From Corbicula japonica (lineage: Eukaryota; Mollusca; Bivalvia; Venerida; Cyrenidae): a DNA stretch of 64,000 bases. Under the pieces are notes generated by a model. The model did no database searches, had not been told where the DNA came from, and worked only from the letters and a program-made list of their open reading frames with translations. The stretch spans positions 434,001 through 498,000 of the forward strand of contig JAZAYU010000038.1 in the NCBI GenBank assembly GCA_038501625.1, given 5' to 3'. The position numbers were made by a program, and so were the translations under genes. Within the stretch, counting starts at the first letter, position 1. The number at the start of each line of letters is the position of its first letter. Positions 47,960-60,425 of the stretch are shown here, one piece after another.

Positions 47960-49400
47960 GAAATAAAGTTTCAGGCTTTGTTTCAGGGACATCTAAAATA
48001 CTTCGTACATGCTCATTTTAGGATCATCGATATTGACAGACAAATCAACTTTTTAAAAACTTTAATCACAACACATTATAAGTATAATACATTTACACTC
48101 TATAGCAAATGATCAAATGATAGCGAATTAGCATTGTTATAAACTGAGCCAAAATGAAAACTTGACAAATACAACATGGAAATTGCCTATTACATTAATA
48201 AAGCCAGTTAATGCAAAGATATGAAGGGATTTGATCACCAATATGTTTATCTTGAAAGTTGGAGGTTATGTATCTTTCGGTTTACACAAAAGAAAAAAGA
48301 AAACAGTTTCGTGGTTGGGAAAAAGTAAGCGTTGGATTTTGTTCTTTATTTAATTAAAAGGGAGATAATTCGGAAAATTTGGATGTTTAAGAAACTGTAT
48401 CTTATTTCATTGCATCATTTGGCTTTAAAGATTGTGTAAAGATTTCCTTCTGTACTTGCCATAATCTTCTACATTTTAAAAGTCAAATAATCATTTTAGA
48501 CATTATTAATAAAATTATCGATCTCATCAATATTTAGAAAAGTAGAAAAGAGGAGATAACCTTGACGTCTGCGAAAAAATAAAAACAGCTTCCCGCTTTT
48601 AAAATCAAATGTCCAGATATGTAGAATTACCCCAAATATTAATGAAAGAAAAAACATATCAGCATTAAACACATGTGTTTGAATTGAAAACAAAACAGGT
48701 AAAATTTCGTTTTTGCTCAGTATAGTTCAAATAAGTATGTAACTTTTTAATCAACCATATTAATAAATTTAGTATCAATCATTGATATCATATAACTTCT
48801 TACTTATTGCGAAACTTCTTTAAAGATAACAACGTTACATTTACTTGTCATATTTTCATTTTTGACACAATTGAAAACAATCGCTAACAAGTAAATGTGA
48901 ATGCACAGAGTTTAAATACCTTTGATGTTTCACAAATAATATTAAAAGCTGAGTTAACAAAGATCTCCAACATGACTTTAAACAACTGTAAGTATACTCC
49001 CAGTCAATGCCATCCCATACCATTAGTTTATTCAGCATAAAACATTATACAATGTTTATAGCCTACATGTACAATATTGCAAAATAATGTATACAATGGC
49101 GAAGGCAGCTTAATTTTTACGAAACGAAATAAAGTACATAAAAGTGAAATGTCGTGGAACATATTACAATTTTACACGAATATGATTAACAGAAGTAGGA
49201 AATACCTTAGAACACAAAAATACGGTAAATTATATATTCACATGACAATAATCAATAGAAAGCTACCATAATGGGATTTATTACCCGTTGTAAGTGATTG
49301 AAACACCATTGATGACTTTCTTTATATGAATATAAAATTTAACTGATGACGGACTTTAAAACTTTCCCGATGATCAATATTATTTATACACTGTCTGTGC
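47960..49400. repeat. Non-coding block paralogous to parts of 10.6-12.3 kb and 21.5-22.2 kb
   Basis: 47.99-48.12 resembles 10.65-10.77 kb; 48.17-48.77 resembles 21.56-22.1 kb; 48.73-49.0 resembles 10.87-11.13 kb; 49.27-49.36 resembles 12.22-12.29 kb. Here the last two are separated by about 270 bp without the foldback-like element, so this is a related site lacking it. Confidence 0.55.
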
Positions 49401-50151
49401 TGCCGCACTGCAAATATCACGACAACATTTTCAGTCTGACCAACTAGGCAGTAGAGTGTGGCGTAAAAGAAAACATTTGAAACTTCCAGTTTATTAGTAA
49501 ATTAAATTTTCTTTGACGCGAATTAAAAGTAATTCACCGTTAATCATGTTTTATATTTCCCAATGGTTTTTATGCAATTTTGTCTGGTTGATTTTATTGT
49601 TTCTATCAATTATTGCATAATTATGTACATGTGCACAATCGTGCACACAGAGAACTGAGCAGCAGCCCTTCAAACGAAACAATCGAGATCGGAATTTAAA
49701 GCACTATATTTTCAGTTTAAATGGAGGTATTTGCAATTGGTTGTAATTTCTAGCGCTGTTTATCGGGAATTTTTTGTTTCATTAATATATAGTATTATTG
49801 ATAACAGTAAATTCATCGTTTCGTTCTCATTTTCGTGCGATGTTTGCAGAAGAGCCTATTGGTTCAAAGAAGAATACTGAATTTTCGTTTTCTAAATTTA
49901 CAAAATGTAGGTAGGAAAGATGTTAAATTTTAAATTTTGCTGAGTACTGTTTTTATGTCGTATTTTAAAAAAAATGTGGTTTGTTTTATTTATTTACTTC
50001 CATATATATTTTTCTTTTCAGATTGTTTTGAGCAACATTAAAAAATCATTAAATTTAATGCTCATAGAATGGTCTATGCTGGAAAACACATTAAAACATT
50101 TACTTGTTTTGTATGTTTATTAGAAAGCGATATTAAATGTAATATATTTAA

Positions 50152-50840
50152 GGGTCTGCCACACTCCTCCCAATTCTATTCGTCGATAAAAAGAAAATTA
50201 TCAAACTCTCAATAACGGCAAAATGCTGTTAAATGAAACTTTGCACAAATGTGTGTTATTAATGTATCTTTATTTTACAGATGGTAAGACACGTTAGAAA
50301 AGAAAATAAAAATAGCGAGATCTAAAAATTGCCTCAACTTCTATTTACATAAATTCACAAAAACTAAACAACAAAAAACATCATTTTAAATGCCCACATG
50401 AGTAATATGATACTGACAACAATTTATTGTGTCCTCGTGATTAACAAATGTAAACTTTACGAGATATTAGTTAACGTGTGTTTGACCTTCAATTTCCTGG
50501 TCGCGTAAACGGATGACAATCACTGATTTCTCTTTTAATAGTTGAAAGTTTTTTACAAAGTACACAACATTTTCTTGTCAGTATCATTTCGCTCACGAGG
50601 GAATTTAAAATTATGTTCTGCATCGCTTAGTTTTTGTGAATTTATGTAAATAGAATTCAATGAATTTTTAGGTCTAGCTTTGTTTCTTTACTTTTCTAAC
50701 GTGTCTTACTGTATGCAAAATAAAGATACATTTGTAACATTCATTTGTGCAAAGTTTCATTGAACAGCATTTTGTCATTACTTTGATTTGATGATTTTTA
50801 TTTTAACGATGAATAGGATTGGGAGGAGTGTGGCAAGCCC
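50152..50840. mobile_element. TTAA-flanked element with about 220 bp inverted repeats
   Basis: TTAA at 50148-50151 and 50841-50844. The ends gggtctgccacactcctccc and its near inverse gggaggagtgtggcaagccc start long imperfect arms (50152-50375 and 50617-50840). Non-coding middle. TTAA targets suggest a piggyBac-type non-autonomous element, an inference from the target site alone. Confidence 0.82.
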
Positions 50841-50989
50841 TTAATTAAACTGATATCCTTTCGATCACAGGTCTACTTCATGTGTATTTGTAACAATCAG
50901 TCAAAAGTTACTTCCCTTAAAATACACAAACAAGAAATAAGCACACATATAAATAAATGAAAATGGAATTTGAAAGCCACCAAACACAA

Positions 50990-51650
50990 TTACAATATCA
51001 ATATAATAAATTCAATAAGAAACATTGAGCTTTCTTGACGCATTCATTATTTAATAAGTATGTGATTTTCAGCTTTCCAACAAGTATTTGAAATCATTTT
51101 TTTTGTTTTGATTTTATTAAAAAATATTTTATTCTAAGACGGCCAAATCTCTACTTCATATGTTTTGTCACATAGAGTGTAAATTTTCTCCCCGTATGAT
51201 ACATATACAAGAAATATAACACAAATCTCACTTTCAATATAATAAATTAAAAAAAGCAAATTTCGAACTTTTGCGACGTATTCAATTTTTGTATGAGATT
51301 TTCAGCTTTTCCATAATTATTTTTGAATCATCTTTATTCTATTTTGTTTTAAAACGATTATTTTATTCCAACAAATAGGTCATATGCCGCCTTCATATGT
51401 ATTTGTCACAAAAGTCTAAATTTTCTTCCCTTTTAATAAATTTATAAGAAGAAATACATTAAATTCTATAAAATATAAGAGAAATCAGACTAAGAATACA
51501 AAAAAATAAGAATACATTCAACGAGGAAATTTTAAACTTTCGTGTCATATTCAATATATTAAGTTAAGGGGTTTACAACTTTTTCACAAGTCTTTACACT
51601 AATCTTTTGTTTAATTGATAGTTTATGCTGGTAGTTGAAGAAATATTTCT
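50990..51650. repeat. AT-rich tandem array, unit about 190-240 bp
   Basis: Shared marks: gattttcagctttycca, catatgt(a)tttgtcaca, taaattttctyccc, aatataataaattmaa. About three diverged units. Confidence 0.55.
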
Positions 51651-51859
51651 TCTTCAAACTAATAGGAAATTTCCGTCGCAGTTTTACAAACTTTACGGTA
51701 TTTTTACGCCATTCAAAAATGTTCTACCCCATTCATAAATTTACTATCGCGTTACTATTTTTATTTCTGCTATTACATGTTTTTCAACCACCTTTTTGAT
51801 TAAAATTGTGTTGTCTAGTTTATTTCAGTTTGTTTGAGCGAGAAGGGTATATAATAAAA

Positions 51860-52012
51860 GGAACATTATGTCAGTATGCGTTCTGTAGGTTCGTTTTATT
51901 TCTCGTTGCGTATGTAACCACATCACGCTCGACCTTCGGTCTCGCGCGATATTGTTTACATACCCAACTCGAAAAATACGAACCTACAGAATGCATACTG
52001 TTATAATATTCC
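51860..52012. mobile_element. Hairpin element, arms about 70 bp
   Basis: gtatgcgttctgtaggttcg at the left is inverse to cgaacctacagaatgcatac at the right. Pairing continues inward through gtatgtaa to a small loop near accttcgg (51932-51939). Outer flanks ggaacatt and aatattcc also pair. Confidence 0.82.
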
Positions 52013-52210
52013 ATATGTATTTTCTAACATTTGCAATAATGACTATGATGATAAGAAGTATTGTCTTTCAGAGACAAAGACATATTTTATATTGACGTTA
52101 GTTAAGTGAAAATAAAAATCTTTTCTTAATATCATATATAATCTACATCATATCAAATATTTTGAATATTACAATTACGTTAAATCTTCCAAAAGGGAAG
52201 TCAGTTATAT

Positions 52211-52278
52211 AATTTATAAGTAATACACACTCTTTACTTTCAAAAAAGAAAGAAAAGAGTGTGTATTATTTATAAATT
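52211..52278. repeat. Hairpin, arms about 25 bp
   Basis: aatttataagtaatacacac and gtgtgtattatttataaatt are near-perfect inverses around an A-rich loop. Confidence 0.75.
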
Positions 52279-52379
52279 TTGAATATTAGCTAGACATTTA
52301 GTTCAGTATAATTTATGGAAACGTGTCAAATCGATTTCTATTTCTCACTAATTAATTAAGCTCATTCAATAAAATTACT

Positions 52380-53250
52380 GCCTTTGATTTAATTTTAAAG
52401 TGAAAGCAAGGTATGAATGAAGGGGAATAACATTAACAACAATATTATTATTAAAAGTTAAAATAAAGTGGGAAAAAATCTGATAACTGTGTTATATATA
52501 AATGACGTGCTTGAGAGCGTGTGTGCGTGTGTTCGTGCATGCATAATTAAAAAAATACAACAAATTAACTCTGAAAAATGTTTCAAACTGTCTAGTAATA
52601 TTAAGTGAAATATTGACGAGGTAATTTTACAATGGCTATGAAAGGAAATTGCGTTTATTTTACATTATAAAATTAATAATTTCAAAGCTTTTGAAAAATT
52701 GTCTTGTCATCAGTAAAGAAAAAAAAAGAAAATTGGGTAATAAATACCAACAATACAGCTGTCATAAGTTGTTAATTTAATGCTTTTGAAGGGAGTCATT
52801 TTGAATGGTGGTTTTGATGGTTTCCCAAACTGATAAAGGAAGAATTATTAAAAATAGTGAGTGAGTCAAATACAAGCCAAATACTCGACTAAAATGCGGC
52901 CAACATTGAATAACAATAAGGTAATACACAAAAATGATACTTAAACTAATAATTAATACCTTAAGCTTCAGGCAATAGCTTTGTTGTAGGTTCTTGAAAA
53001 AATAGTAGAACATGTTTTGCAAATTTAAACCCAAATTGTTTTTTTCCTTTAATTTTATGTTATTTTAAACACTAATTACCACATGCGAGAATAGCCGGAG
53101 CCAGAATACATGCTTAAAACTATCATTTTCTCAACACTTGGTTATTTATTTCATAACCCTGTTTAAACAGTTGAAATTGTAATCCTCTAAAACTGCAAGA
53201 CCTCTAGAGTTTTAATAATGATAATTGTTTAGAATAGAAAATTCTTATTC
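52380..53250. other. 3' flank of gene C, paralogous to 16.4-17.2 kb
   Basis: 52.45-52.55 (tgcttgagagcgtgtgtgcg) resembles 16.38-16.5 kb and 52.74-52.82 (taatttaatgcttttgaagg) resembles 17.1-17.17 kb. No coding sequence apart from gene C exon 3 at its edge. Confidence 0.5.
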
Positions 53251-53254
53251 AAAT

Positions 53255-54845
53255 TCAAACAAAGAAAACATTCACTTCACATAACTGAATTGCGTCGATA
53301 GCTATTTCTTGCGACTCTTTGTATATTCGCACTGCTTTACCGTAAATGGCTTGTGGACATTCCAATGTGATTGCTGTTGTTATCGGTTCCCTGTGGGCGT
53401 AATACAAACACAGTGTTCCATTCAAATAATTCTTCGCGTCTTCAAACGAATTGTGTACAAATATGGAGAAGTAGTTGTTCCTCCATTCTACAAGTCAGAA
53501 TAACAGGAACGAATTTTATATATAGCATGTTATAATACCAATCAAGGTTTAGTATCTCGAATGGTTGAGGCCCACTTTAATTATTCGCATAGATATATTT
53601 GCACTCATGAATAAGTTCACTTTTTCAAGTCAAATGACTAATTCATTTATTTTACAAAAAATAAAACTTAATGTATCATTAACTTTCCGTACTGTTAATC
53701 TTAACCATAATAGTTACAGATTACAAAAGAGGCCCTTATTAAGTTGTAAGTGGTATATAACATTTGTGATAAAGAAACAGTAATTTGACATATAGTTATG
53801 TCTAGTTATATATATTTATCACCGTGTTGTGATAAAGTTGATAAAGACTACAGAGTAAAATAGTTTTAAGATCAAATGCAAATGTAGAAAAATATCGGCA
53901 TAAACAATAAATTATTTTAGAATTACAAATGTACACCAGTTTGTTGTTTATACTTTGAACGTACCAGCTCCTGCTACTCGGAAGTAAGGGGCAACAGCTC
54001 TAACATAGCCAGACGACTTCAATTCCATTACCCATGCAGAAGTTTGACTGTTTGTATGCGCACATCGACAGCCGCAATGAAATGAGGTTGAACACACGAG
54101 TTCGTCAAATTTTCCGTCAATAGCATTTTCTGCGAAACAGTCGGCAAACGTGGATGACTGCCAGGCTTGAACCCCTTGAACTTCATTTGAATCTAAAACA
54201 CAATGATACGTCTTATTGTTTTAGAGAAGACATTTTTTGCGCTTTTCTTAATTGCGTTACTCAAAATAGGTTTGCAACTTTACTTTTTGGTGAGCCGCGA
54301 GCTAGATAAAAACGTTGCCATTTGAGGAACCGAGTGCTACTTTGTCAGTCGTACTAATACTGCCGTTGAGGGAGACGCCAGTCAGTTGAAAAATTCGTTC
54401 ACTTGTTTTATCGGTTTGGTGAGCCGCCAATTAACGAAAGAATGATAACCAATCTGCGGATACGTTCAGAAATTGTCGTTAAAAGAATTATTTCAAACAA
54501 TTCTTATTGTTATTATACATCAAACTTAGTACATGTAATACCTTTGAAGTATACAGTCCATCCGGTGCGAGGAGTTGCCGACTTAGTTCCGTCTGGAGGG
54601 TAATAGGTCGAAAGCTCGCATTTTGAATACCCTTCATTTACGTTAGCTGCTACACAACCGGGAGTTTCCTGGCATTTTGCTAAACACATCAGCAATGAAA
54701 AAGATTCAATCGTATCAATTGTTTCCCCAAAAGTTATGTTTATTTCTTGCCAGTGCATCCATTTTCTCATCAACTTGACGGATCCAGCCGTCCGAAGCAA
54801 AACATTGTGTAAAAGAAATAAAACTAAATATTTCATCGTTGACAT
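53255..54845 (-). CDS. Secreted PAN + F-type-lectin-like protein, gene C (complete)
   Basis: Minus-strand exons 54542-54845, 53965-54192 and 53255-53487 (304 + 228 + 233 nt), phases 1 and 1, open throughout: 254 residues. Starts MSTMKYLVLFLL, a signal peptide. PAN/Apple-like module about residues 22-101 with MCLAKCQETPGC and KCELS; discoidin/F-type-lectin-like domain about 102-254 with CFAENAIDG, WVMELKSSGY, WRNNYFSIFV, NGTLCLYY and IQLCEV. Donors are gtatta and gtacgt; acceptors ttttag and cttgtag. Introns are only about 350 and 480 bp, far shorter than in copies A and B (about 2.1 and 4.2 kb), whose introns are filled with repeats. The usual fucose-contact residues of F-type lectins are not evident. 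Likely secreted; ligand unknown. Confidence 0.85.
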
Positions 54846-54859
54846 TCTTTCTAACTGTG

Positions 54860-55135
54860 TGTTTTTGAATGTCTAGAACTTCACAAATCTTGTCTGATAG
54901 AAAAAAGCACTGTCTGACTGTTCAAATACTAATTTAATGTGAAACGTTTTTCTTCTACCTACAGTAAAAATTCGTTAGATCCATATCCGTATCTTATTAC
55001 GCTTTAATGAAATATTTATTGAAATACATGGTGTGCAACAGAATAATCAAAAATTAAAATCATAATTGCACCACTAAATGCAACTAATCTAGCGAGTCTG
55101 GTAACCGTATCTATTTGCAATACTTCGCCAAATTT
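54860..55135. other. 5' flank of gene C
   Basis: Resembles 37.22-37.45 kb upstream of gene B (gtgtgcaacagaataatcaa, ttgcaccacta). Possible shared regulatory DNA; no specific site called. Confidence 0.45.
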
Positions 55136-55149
55136 AATTGTTTATAAAA

Positions 55150-55330
55150 TTGTTTTGCAACTGACCGCTCCAAGGCGGTCAGATCTCGGGTTCGTATTTT
55201 TGAATGTTTGTGGTGCTATCTCTTTTTCTCTACTAATGTTCCATACTGTGTCTTCTGGGTTTGGCAATTTCTTATATGCAGAAGGTTTCATTATCAGGAG
55301 AATCATCTGTAAGAAATCCTGGTAGTGGAC
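55150..55330 (+). mobile_element. Divergent Penelope-like tail fragment
   Basis: ttttgcaactgaccgctccaag ... (shared part about 20 nt) then ctcgggttcg and, at the end, a degraded version of the tail terminus (ggcaatttcttatatgca). Confidence 0.6.
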
Positions 55331-55377
55331 AATACGAAGAATAATTAACAACTTTGATGGTAATATGCTTATTGGTT

Positions 55378-55892
55378 TATGGGAAAATCTTTTCTTAAAA
55401 GAACCTAGAAGCTCGATTTATTTCTTTTATCCCTGTCATCGTATTCTTGTTGATTTTACTCCATGTGCTCTGGTCTCGGTAAGATCATTGAGTACCCGCT
55501 TTTTGGCTTTGCAATGCTATTAAATTCTTATCTTTATATGTTTATATGTTTGTATGCTTTTGCTTGCAACATTGTTGAGCTGATGGGTGGGTTGGAGTTA
55601 TTTCACCAAGACAATTTGTACTTGTTTTGTGATACGAGAATCTGTTGGGGCAAGTGTGAGGTTGGTGCACCCTAGAACCTGGTTTAAACCCCCAGTGGCA
55701 ATTTGTTTTGCCACTGACCTTTCCAAGGCGGTATCCCCAAAGGTTCTCTTCTTCGTTAATTGTTTGGGGCCTTCTATTTGAATTGACATACTTATATAAA
55801 ACATGCGCTCTTTCTCTTCATCTCTTCTTTTTCGCTGCGTGGGGAGGCTGTGTTTTTTTGAGTGTGGCAATTCCTGATATTCATATATTGCT
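55378..55892 (+). mobile_element. Long Penelope-like tail copy
   Basis: Matches 9933-10430 along its full length, starting at gaaaatcttttcttaaaaga and ending at tgtggcaattcctgatattc. RT sequence is absent, so it is 5'-truncated. Confidence 0.85.
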
Positions 55893-55899
55893 TTTATAC

Positions 55900-57350
55900 C
55901 AAGCAGAATGTCAGTCATGTCAACGGTTCGAATCTAAAATCATCAGAGGCACACGACCCATGCGTTTATTAGCATCGGTTCAAAACACGTGCACTTATAT
56001 CTTGGCTGAAGATACGAGCACCGTCAAACGACTGCATTACATTCTCAAATAGTTATTTCGCAACGTAGTGTACGGATCTCCGGATTTTTCGATTCCAGCA
56101 TATTTAGAGGTCTGGCATTCCAGGCATGACCTTAATCGGTCCTATCTCTACAAACCTGCAAGATTCAGAGTCAAGATGATTCACCATACATGTTTACTCG
56201 AGGGGCTAACGTTTTAACCGACCCCAAAGGTTTTAGCAATATGAGGGGCCTGAAATCAACTCAGGAATGAGCTCAGCTGGCTCTACTCTACAAACACGTC
56301 AATGTTCAAAGACTTCCGATCGTTCAGCCTCAACGTTTTTTTCGGGAGGCTATCTCTAGACTTTGACAAGATAAAAGCTTCTTTTCGCACTGAAGAGTCC
56401 ATCCAATCTTATCTCAGTGTTATTGCAATGGCTAAAGCCAACAACGGGTCAAACTCGCCATCTATCAGAGAAAGGCGACCTGCGCGATTATTCGTCTCGG
56501 TGCAATACACCTGCGGTTATATCATGGCTGAAAGTAGGAACAACAACAAATGTCTATTACGTTTTCGGTTAGTAACGAGCATTTGGTTTGAAACGAAAGA
56601 TGAGGATGCACGATCATGACGGAAAAGTTTGTTCATAATGTAATTTCTGTAAACAATAATCTATCAATTCAACTCATCTTAATAGGTATTTTTGTATTTT
56701 CAACATTTCAACCCACTTAATGTATTGAATAAGTTATGATAACGGTTTCCAACTCAATGAGGAATAAAAATTTGATAACATTCATTTACGATCCCGTACT
56801 TAGTCACGCAAAAATGATAAAATCTTTTTTTTCTAATTGATCTTAAAAGTGGTCGATCGGGACTAATTAGAACATTAACAGATTGTGCGCTTGACCATTT
56901 TCTCCAAAACATAATGCAATTTTGTCAATAATCATCGGGGTAAAAGAATTATTTTCTGCTTTGGTGCAAATAAAGTGCAATAAATGTCTCTGATAGTTTT
57001 CATAAAAAGTGCCTCGCGAGTTCTCAATAGACCAAGATATTTGCTCGCCCGTAGTTTCAAAAACAATTTCGGAATGCCTTATATTAACATGTTCTATAGC
57101 GGTTGTAAGACATTAGTTAAACAAGAGTACTTATAATGTAGTTTATAATAGTTAGAAAAGCTTCCATTGTTAAACTTTGGACAAGGTAAAGCTAAGTAGT
57201 TAGTTTGTGTCATTGTAAGTCAATATTCAACTAAGCACACTGCACAGAAACAACAAACTAATTTATTCCACATGATAATTTAATATAATTAATAAAGTCA
57301 ATAACTACATGTAACAATATAAGTTACATGTAATACTGTATATTTAGTAC
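55900..57350. other. Older duplicated and AT-rich DNA between genes C and D
   Basis: 55.92-56.6 kb contains two related units (agaggcacacgacccatgcg / gaaaggcgacctgcgcgatt) that also resemble 38.8-39.1 kb and 37.9-38.05 kb. No gene recognised. Confidence 0.4.
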
Positions 57351-57354
57351 TTAT

Positions 57355-57730
57355 TTTGGCAGGGGTTAAATTTTGGCTATATTGGCGGTCAGGGTCAGAT
57401 GCGCCAATATAATATCACCGCCATTTTAATATCTGGATCTATGACACATTAGCACATATTATGTCGTAGTTTTCTCAGCTTGATAGAGAACTATTGTTAT
57501 AAGAATAAGTCGTGAATCAACCAAAGCAATCTATTATTAGGTAGCAGCGATAATGTTTTCACACTGGTACTAAAACAATGTTGCGTAGATGTTTTATTTT
57601 GACCTGCGATTTCAAGGTTTTATTTTGGCGGTCTGGTTTGTTTGCGCCAATTTATGCCACCGCCAATATAAACCACTTCAAAATACGCCAAGATTTGACA
57701 CCGCCAATAGTAAGCGCTGTACAGTAAACA
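57355..57730. repeat. Dispersed motif cluster (ggcggt / accgccaatataa)
   Basis: ttggctatattggcggtc ... gcgccaatataatatcaccg and ttttggcggtctggtttg ... gccaccgccaatataaacca are two related copies about 260 bp apart, with inverse motifs inside each. The open frame 57589-57906 runs across it and is not supported as a gene. Confidence 0.45.
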
Positions 57731-57909
57731 CAAAACGTATTCTGAAAATACACCAACAGGTTCTTTATTTCCAGGCAAGCCTCAGTGAAACTTCTTTTGT
57801 TTTGCAATGTTTTCAGTACACAATTAAGCAAGTTGACCCTAAAGAAGTTCTTAAGATATCATTTCCAGATCTTAGATTGTATCATTTTAACGTGATGAAC
57901 TACTGAATC

Positions 57910-58780
57910 GTAAACGCTTTCATCATAATTTCTTCTTTTTTGAGTTGGAAACAGGTAACATAACATATTCAAAAAATTAAATGGGTTGAGAAGGAAAGTT
58001 TTTACCGAAAGTAGATGCTGCACAAACTTGTCTGCAATGATCGTGTATCTCCTTACTGAGGTTTAAACCAAGGTTTCGTAATTAACAAAATATTGTCCTA
58101 AAAAGAAACTTTGAATGGTACCAAATACGACAAGTATCAAAACATCGTATGCTCTGTTTGAATAAGCCACTTGATGATCAGAAATGGAAATATATTCGCG
58201 TGCACATGATAAGTTTGTGTTACTGATGGTGATACATAATTGAAAGATATTCAAACAAATATTTAGTCTCCCTTTGAGGTTTTGTATAAAAAGTGTAAAT
58301 GTGTATGCATTATGTGACAGAACAATAGTGTCATTTTCGTCAAATCAGCGCCATCTGAGCTCATGCACTGAATTTCAGGCCTCTAAACTTCGGATCCTAA
58401 GAATCGGGATGTTGGTCAGTACGCTAAATAGCGGAAAAAATGTTAAATCCGAAAACGTTATAGACGTTTGCCGGTGCTCGTCAATTAAGCAAACATTTAT
58501 TTAGCCACAAGAAAGCGCGGGCCATGTACCTTTGATTGTTAGCGACTTCAAAACCTTGTTGGTTCGAGCCATCTGAAATCTCTGAATATTGTTGTTTCAT
58601 ACGTAAGCGACAAGACCAAGGTAATGTGTTGGTACATGTGGTTATGCCTACTTAATATTGAAGCAAGCGCTAATGACCGATTTGTAAATGTTTTTATTAA
58701 TAGAGCCCCTTTTACTTGCTTTACAAAACAGATAGACGTGGCATGTATTATTTGTTATTTCTTACATACGAACAAAGAGA
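57910..58780. other. Intergenic DNA, nothing recognised
   Basis: No supported gene or element. Confidence 0.35.
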
Positions 58781-58784
58781 AGGA

Positions 58785-59205
58785 AAATATTCATATCAGA
58801 AATCGCAACACTCACAAAACACAGCCAGAAGAGAGGTAAAAAGAACATGTTGTTATAAGTATGTCAATTCAAATAAGACGCCACAAACTTTTAGACATAG
58901 AGAACCTATGAGGTAACCGCCTTGGAAGTGTCAGTGGCAAAACAAATTGCCAGACTGGGGGGTTTAAACCAGGTTCTAGGGTGCACTAACCTCACACATG
59001 CCTCAACATTTTCTCATATCAACAAACAAATACAAGTTGTCTTGGTGAAATAACTCCAGCTGACCCATCAGTTTATGAATGATGCATGTAAAAGCACACA
59101 AATATATAAAACATAAGAAGCTCATAGCATTGCAGAGTATCTGGAGTCAAATTAGCAAGAACACGTTGACAAGGACAAAAGAAACAAATCGAGAGATTGT
59201 GAAAA
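58785..59205 (-). mobile_element. Long Penelope-like tail copy, reverse
   Basis: From atcagaaatcgcaacactca through gaggtaaccgccttggaa, ccaggttctagggtgcac and caagttgtcttggtgaaata to aaaagaaacaaatcgag. It covers most of the tail in inverse orientation. Confidence 0.82.
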
Positions 59206-60420
59206 CAAGAGTTGTCGTCGCTGTTGTTGTAGATGGTTTAGATAAAAAATACATAGTAATACCGTAACAATAACAAACATGCTATAATATGTTCCTTCAG
59301 TGCGTTAAATTAATGATATAATTTGATTAAACATACTGGTAATTGTTCAAATCATAGGAAAATATAAAAAGAGATGTTGTTATCGTAATATACATGTTGC
59401 TTGTATGGTTAACAGTCACAGTTGATTGTTTACTTACCTATGCGTTTGCACGAAGGTCAAGGGTTAATGAATGTATGAAGTATTCAAGAGAAGTCGCTTT
59501 TAAGAACGTAGAAATTCGCCTCACAAGTGGAGGCCCCAGGTTCAGTACTCGAGAGGAGCACCTTTTTAAAGTTAATTTACGTAGAGGTGGTACATTTCGC
59601 TCTCGTAACACGTTGCTATTATTTATATTTATTATACTTCAATGACATTTATTCATCTTGAGTTCTATACAAGATGTATTTTATTGAAAGTGAATAAATG
59701 TAGACTCAATGTATGACATTTCCTTCTTTTTTTTGACGTATTATCACCCAAAAAAATGTTGCAACAGCTTATACATTGTTTTTGGACAGACACTTAGAGA
59801 ATTTATGGGATTTCCATGGGGTTTCCATGACTCGGTCGCTTAAACCCTAGGCCATACAAAGAAGACAGTGATGGTTCTTCAAAAGCTATAACAACTAAAA
59901 TAAAATTTCTAAACTTTTCTGCTTCGCCTCTATATACTTGTTTATTTCTTGTATATAAAATATTTTCCATCACCGCCGTTTATCTTTTATTAAAGAAAGA
60001 TATTCTTGTTGGTAATATGATGGAAATTGTAAGTCAAGTTTGCACTACAAAACCTGATTTAAACACAAGCGTTTAGGAATTTAGAATTCCAAGATGTTAA
60101 TACATGTAGTTACCCTTTTAGTTCTCGGTTCTCGTTCTCGTTCTCGGAGACTGTGTTTCAGAGCGCGGCTATTCTAGAGTTTACTAGCATAGTTATTTGC
60201 ATTAAGAGGAGCTTTTTTGATCTTAATTTTGGACTAAGTGTTGCGCACCATTAAGGTCATTTAATATTTTAACAGAATCTTTTATGATATAGATCTCGGG
60301 GTTGTTGACAATAGGTTGTAGGCAAACGTTTCACTTAAAAATTGTCATTGAAAAGTCAGATATTTTTTCTGACAGACAATATGTGAATTTCCAGATTAAA
60401 AAAAAAACAAACACAATTAG
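59206..60420. other. 5' flank of gene D, no gene supported
   Basis: 60.2-60.37 kb (ttgcgcaccattaaggtca) resembles, inverted, the flanks of genes B and C. A short (tctcgt)n-like run lies at 60121-60147. The open frame 59394-59645 begins with a signal-peptide-like stretch but shows no recognisable domain or splice context. Confidence 0.4.
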
Positions 60421-60425
60421 AAAGG

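Noticed and set aside
57589..57906. 105-residue ORF
   Set aside because: Runs through a dispersed repeat (accgccaatataa motif) and lacks family similarity I can see.
59394..59645. 83-residue ORF with a signal-peptide-like start
   Set aside because: No domain, no splice context, no paralogue in the window; kept only as a note in the flank of gene D.
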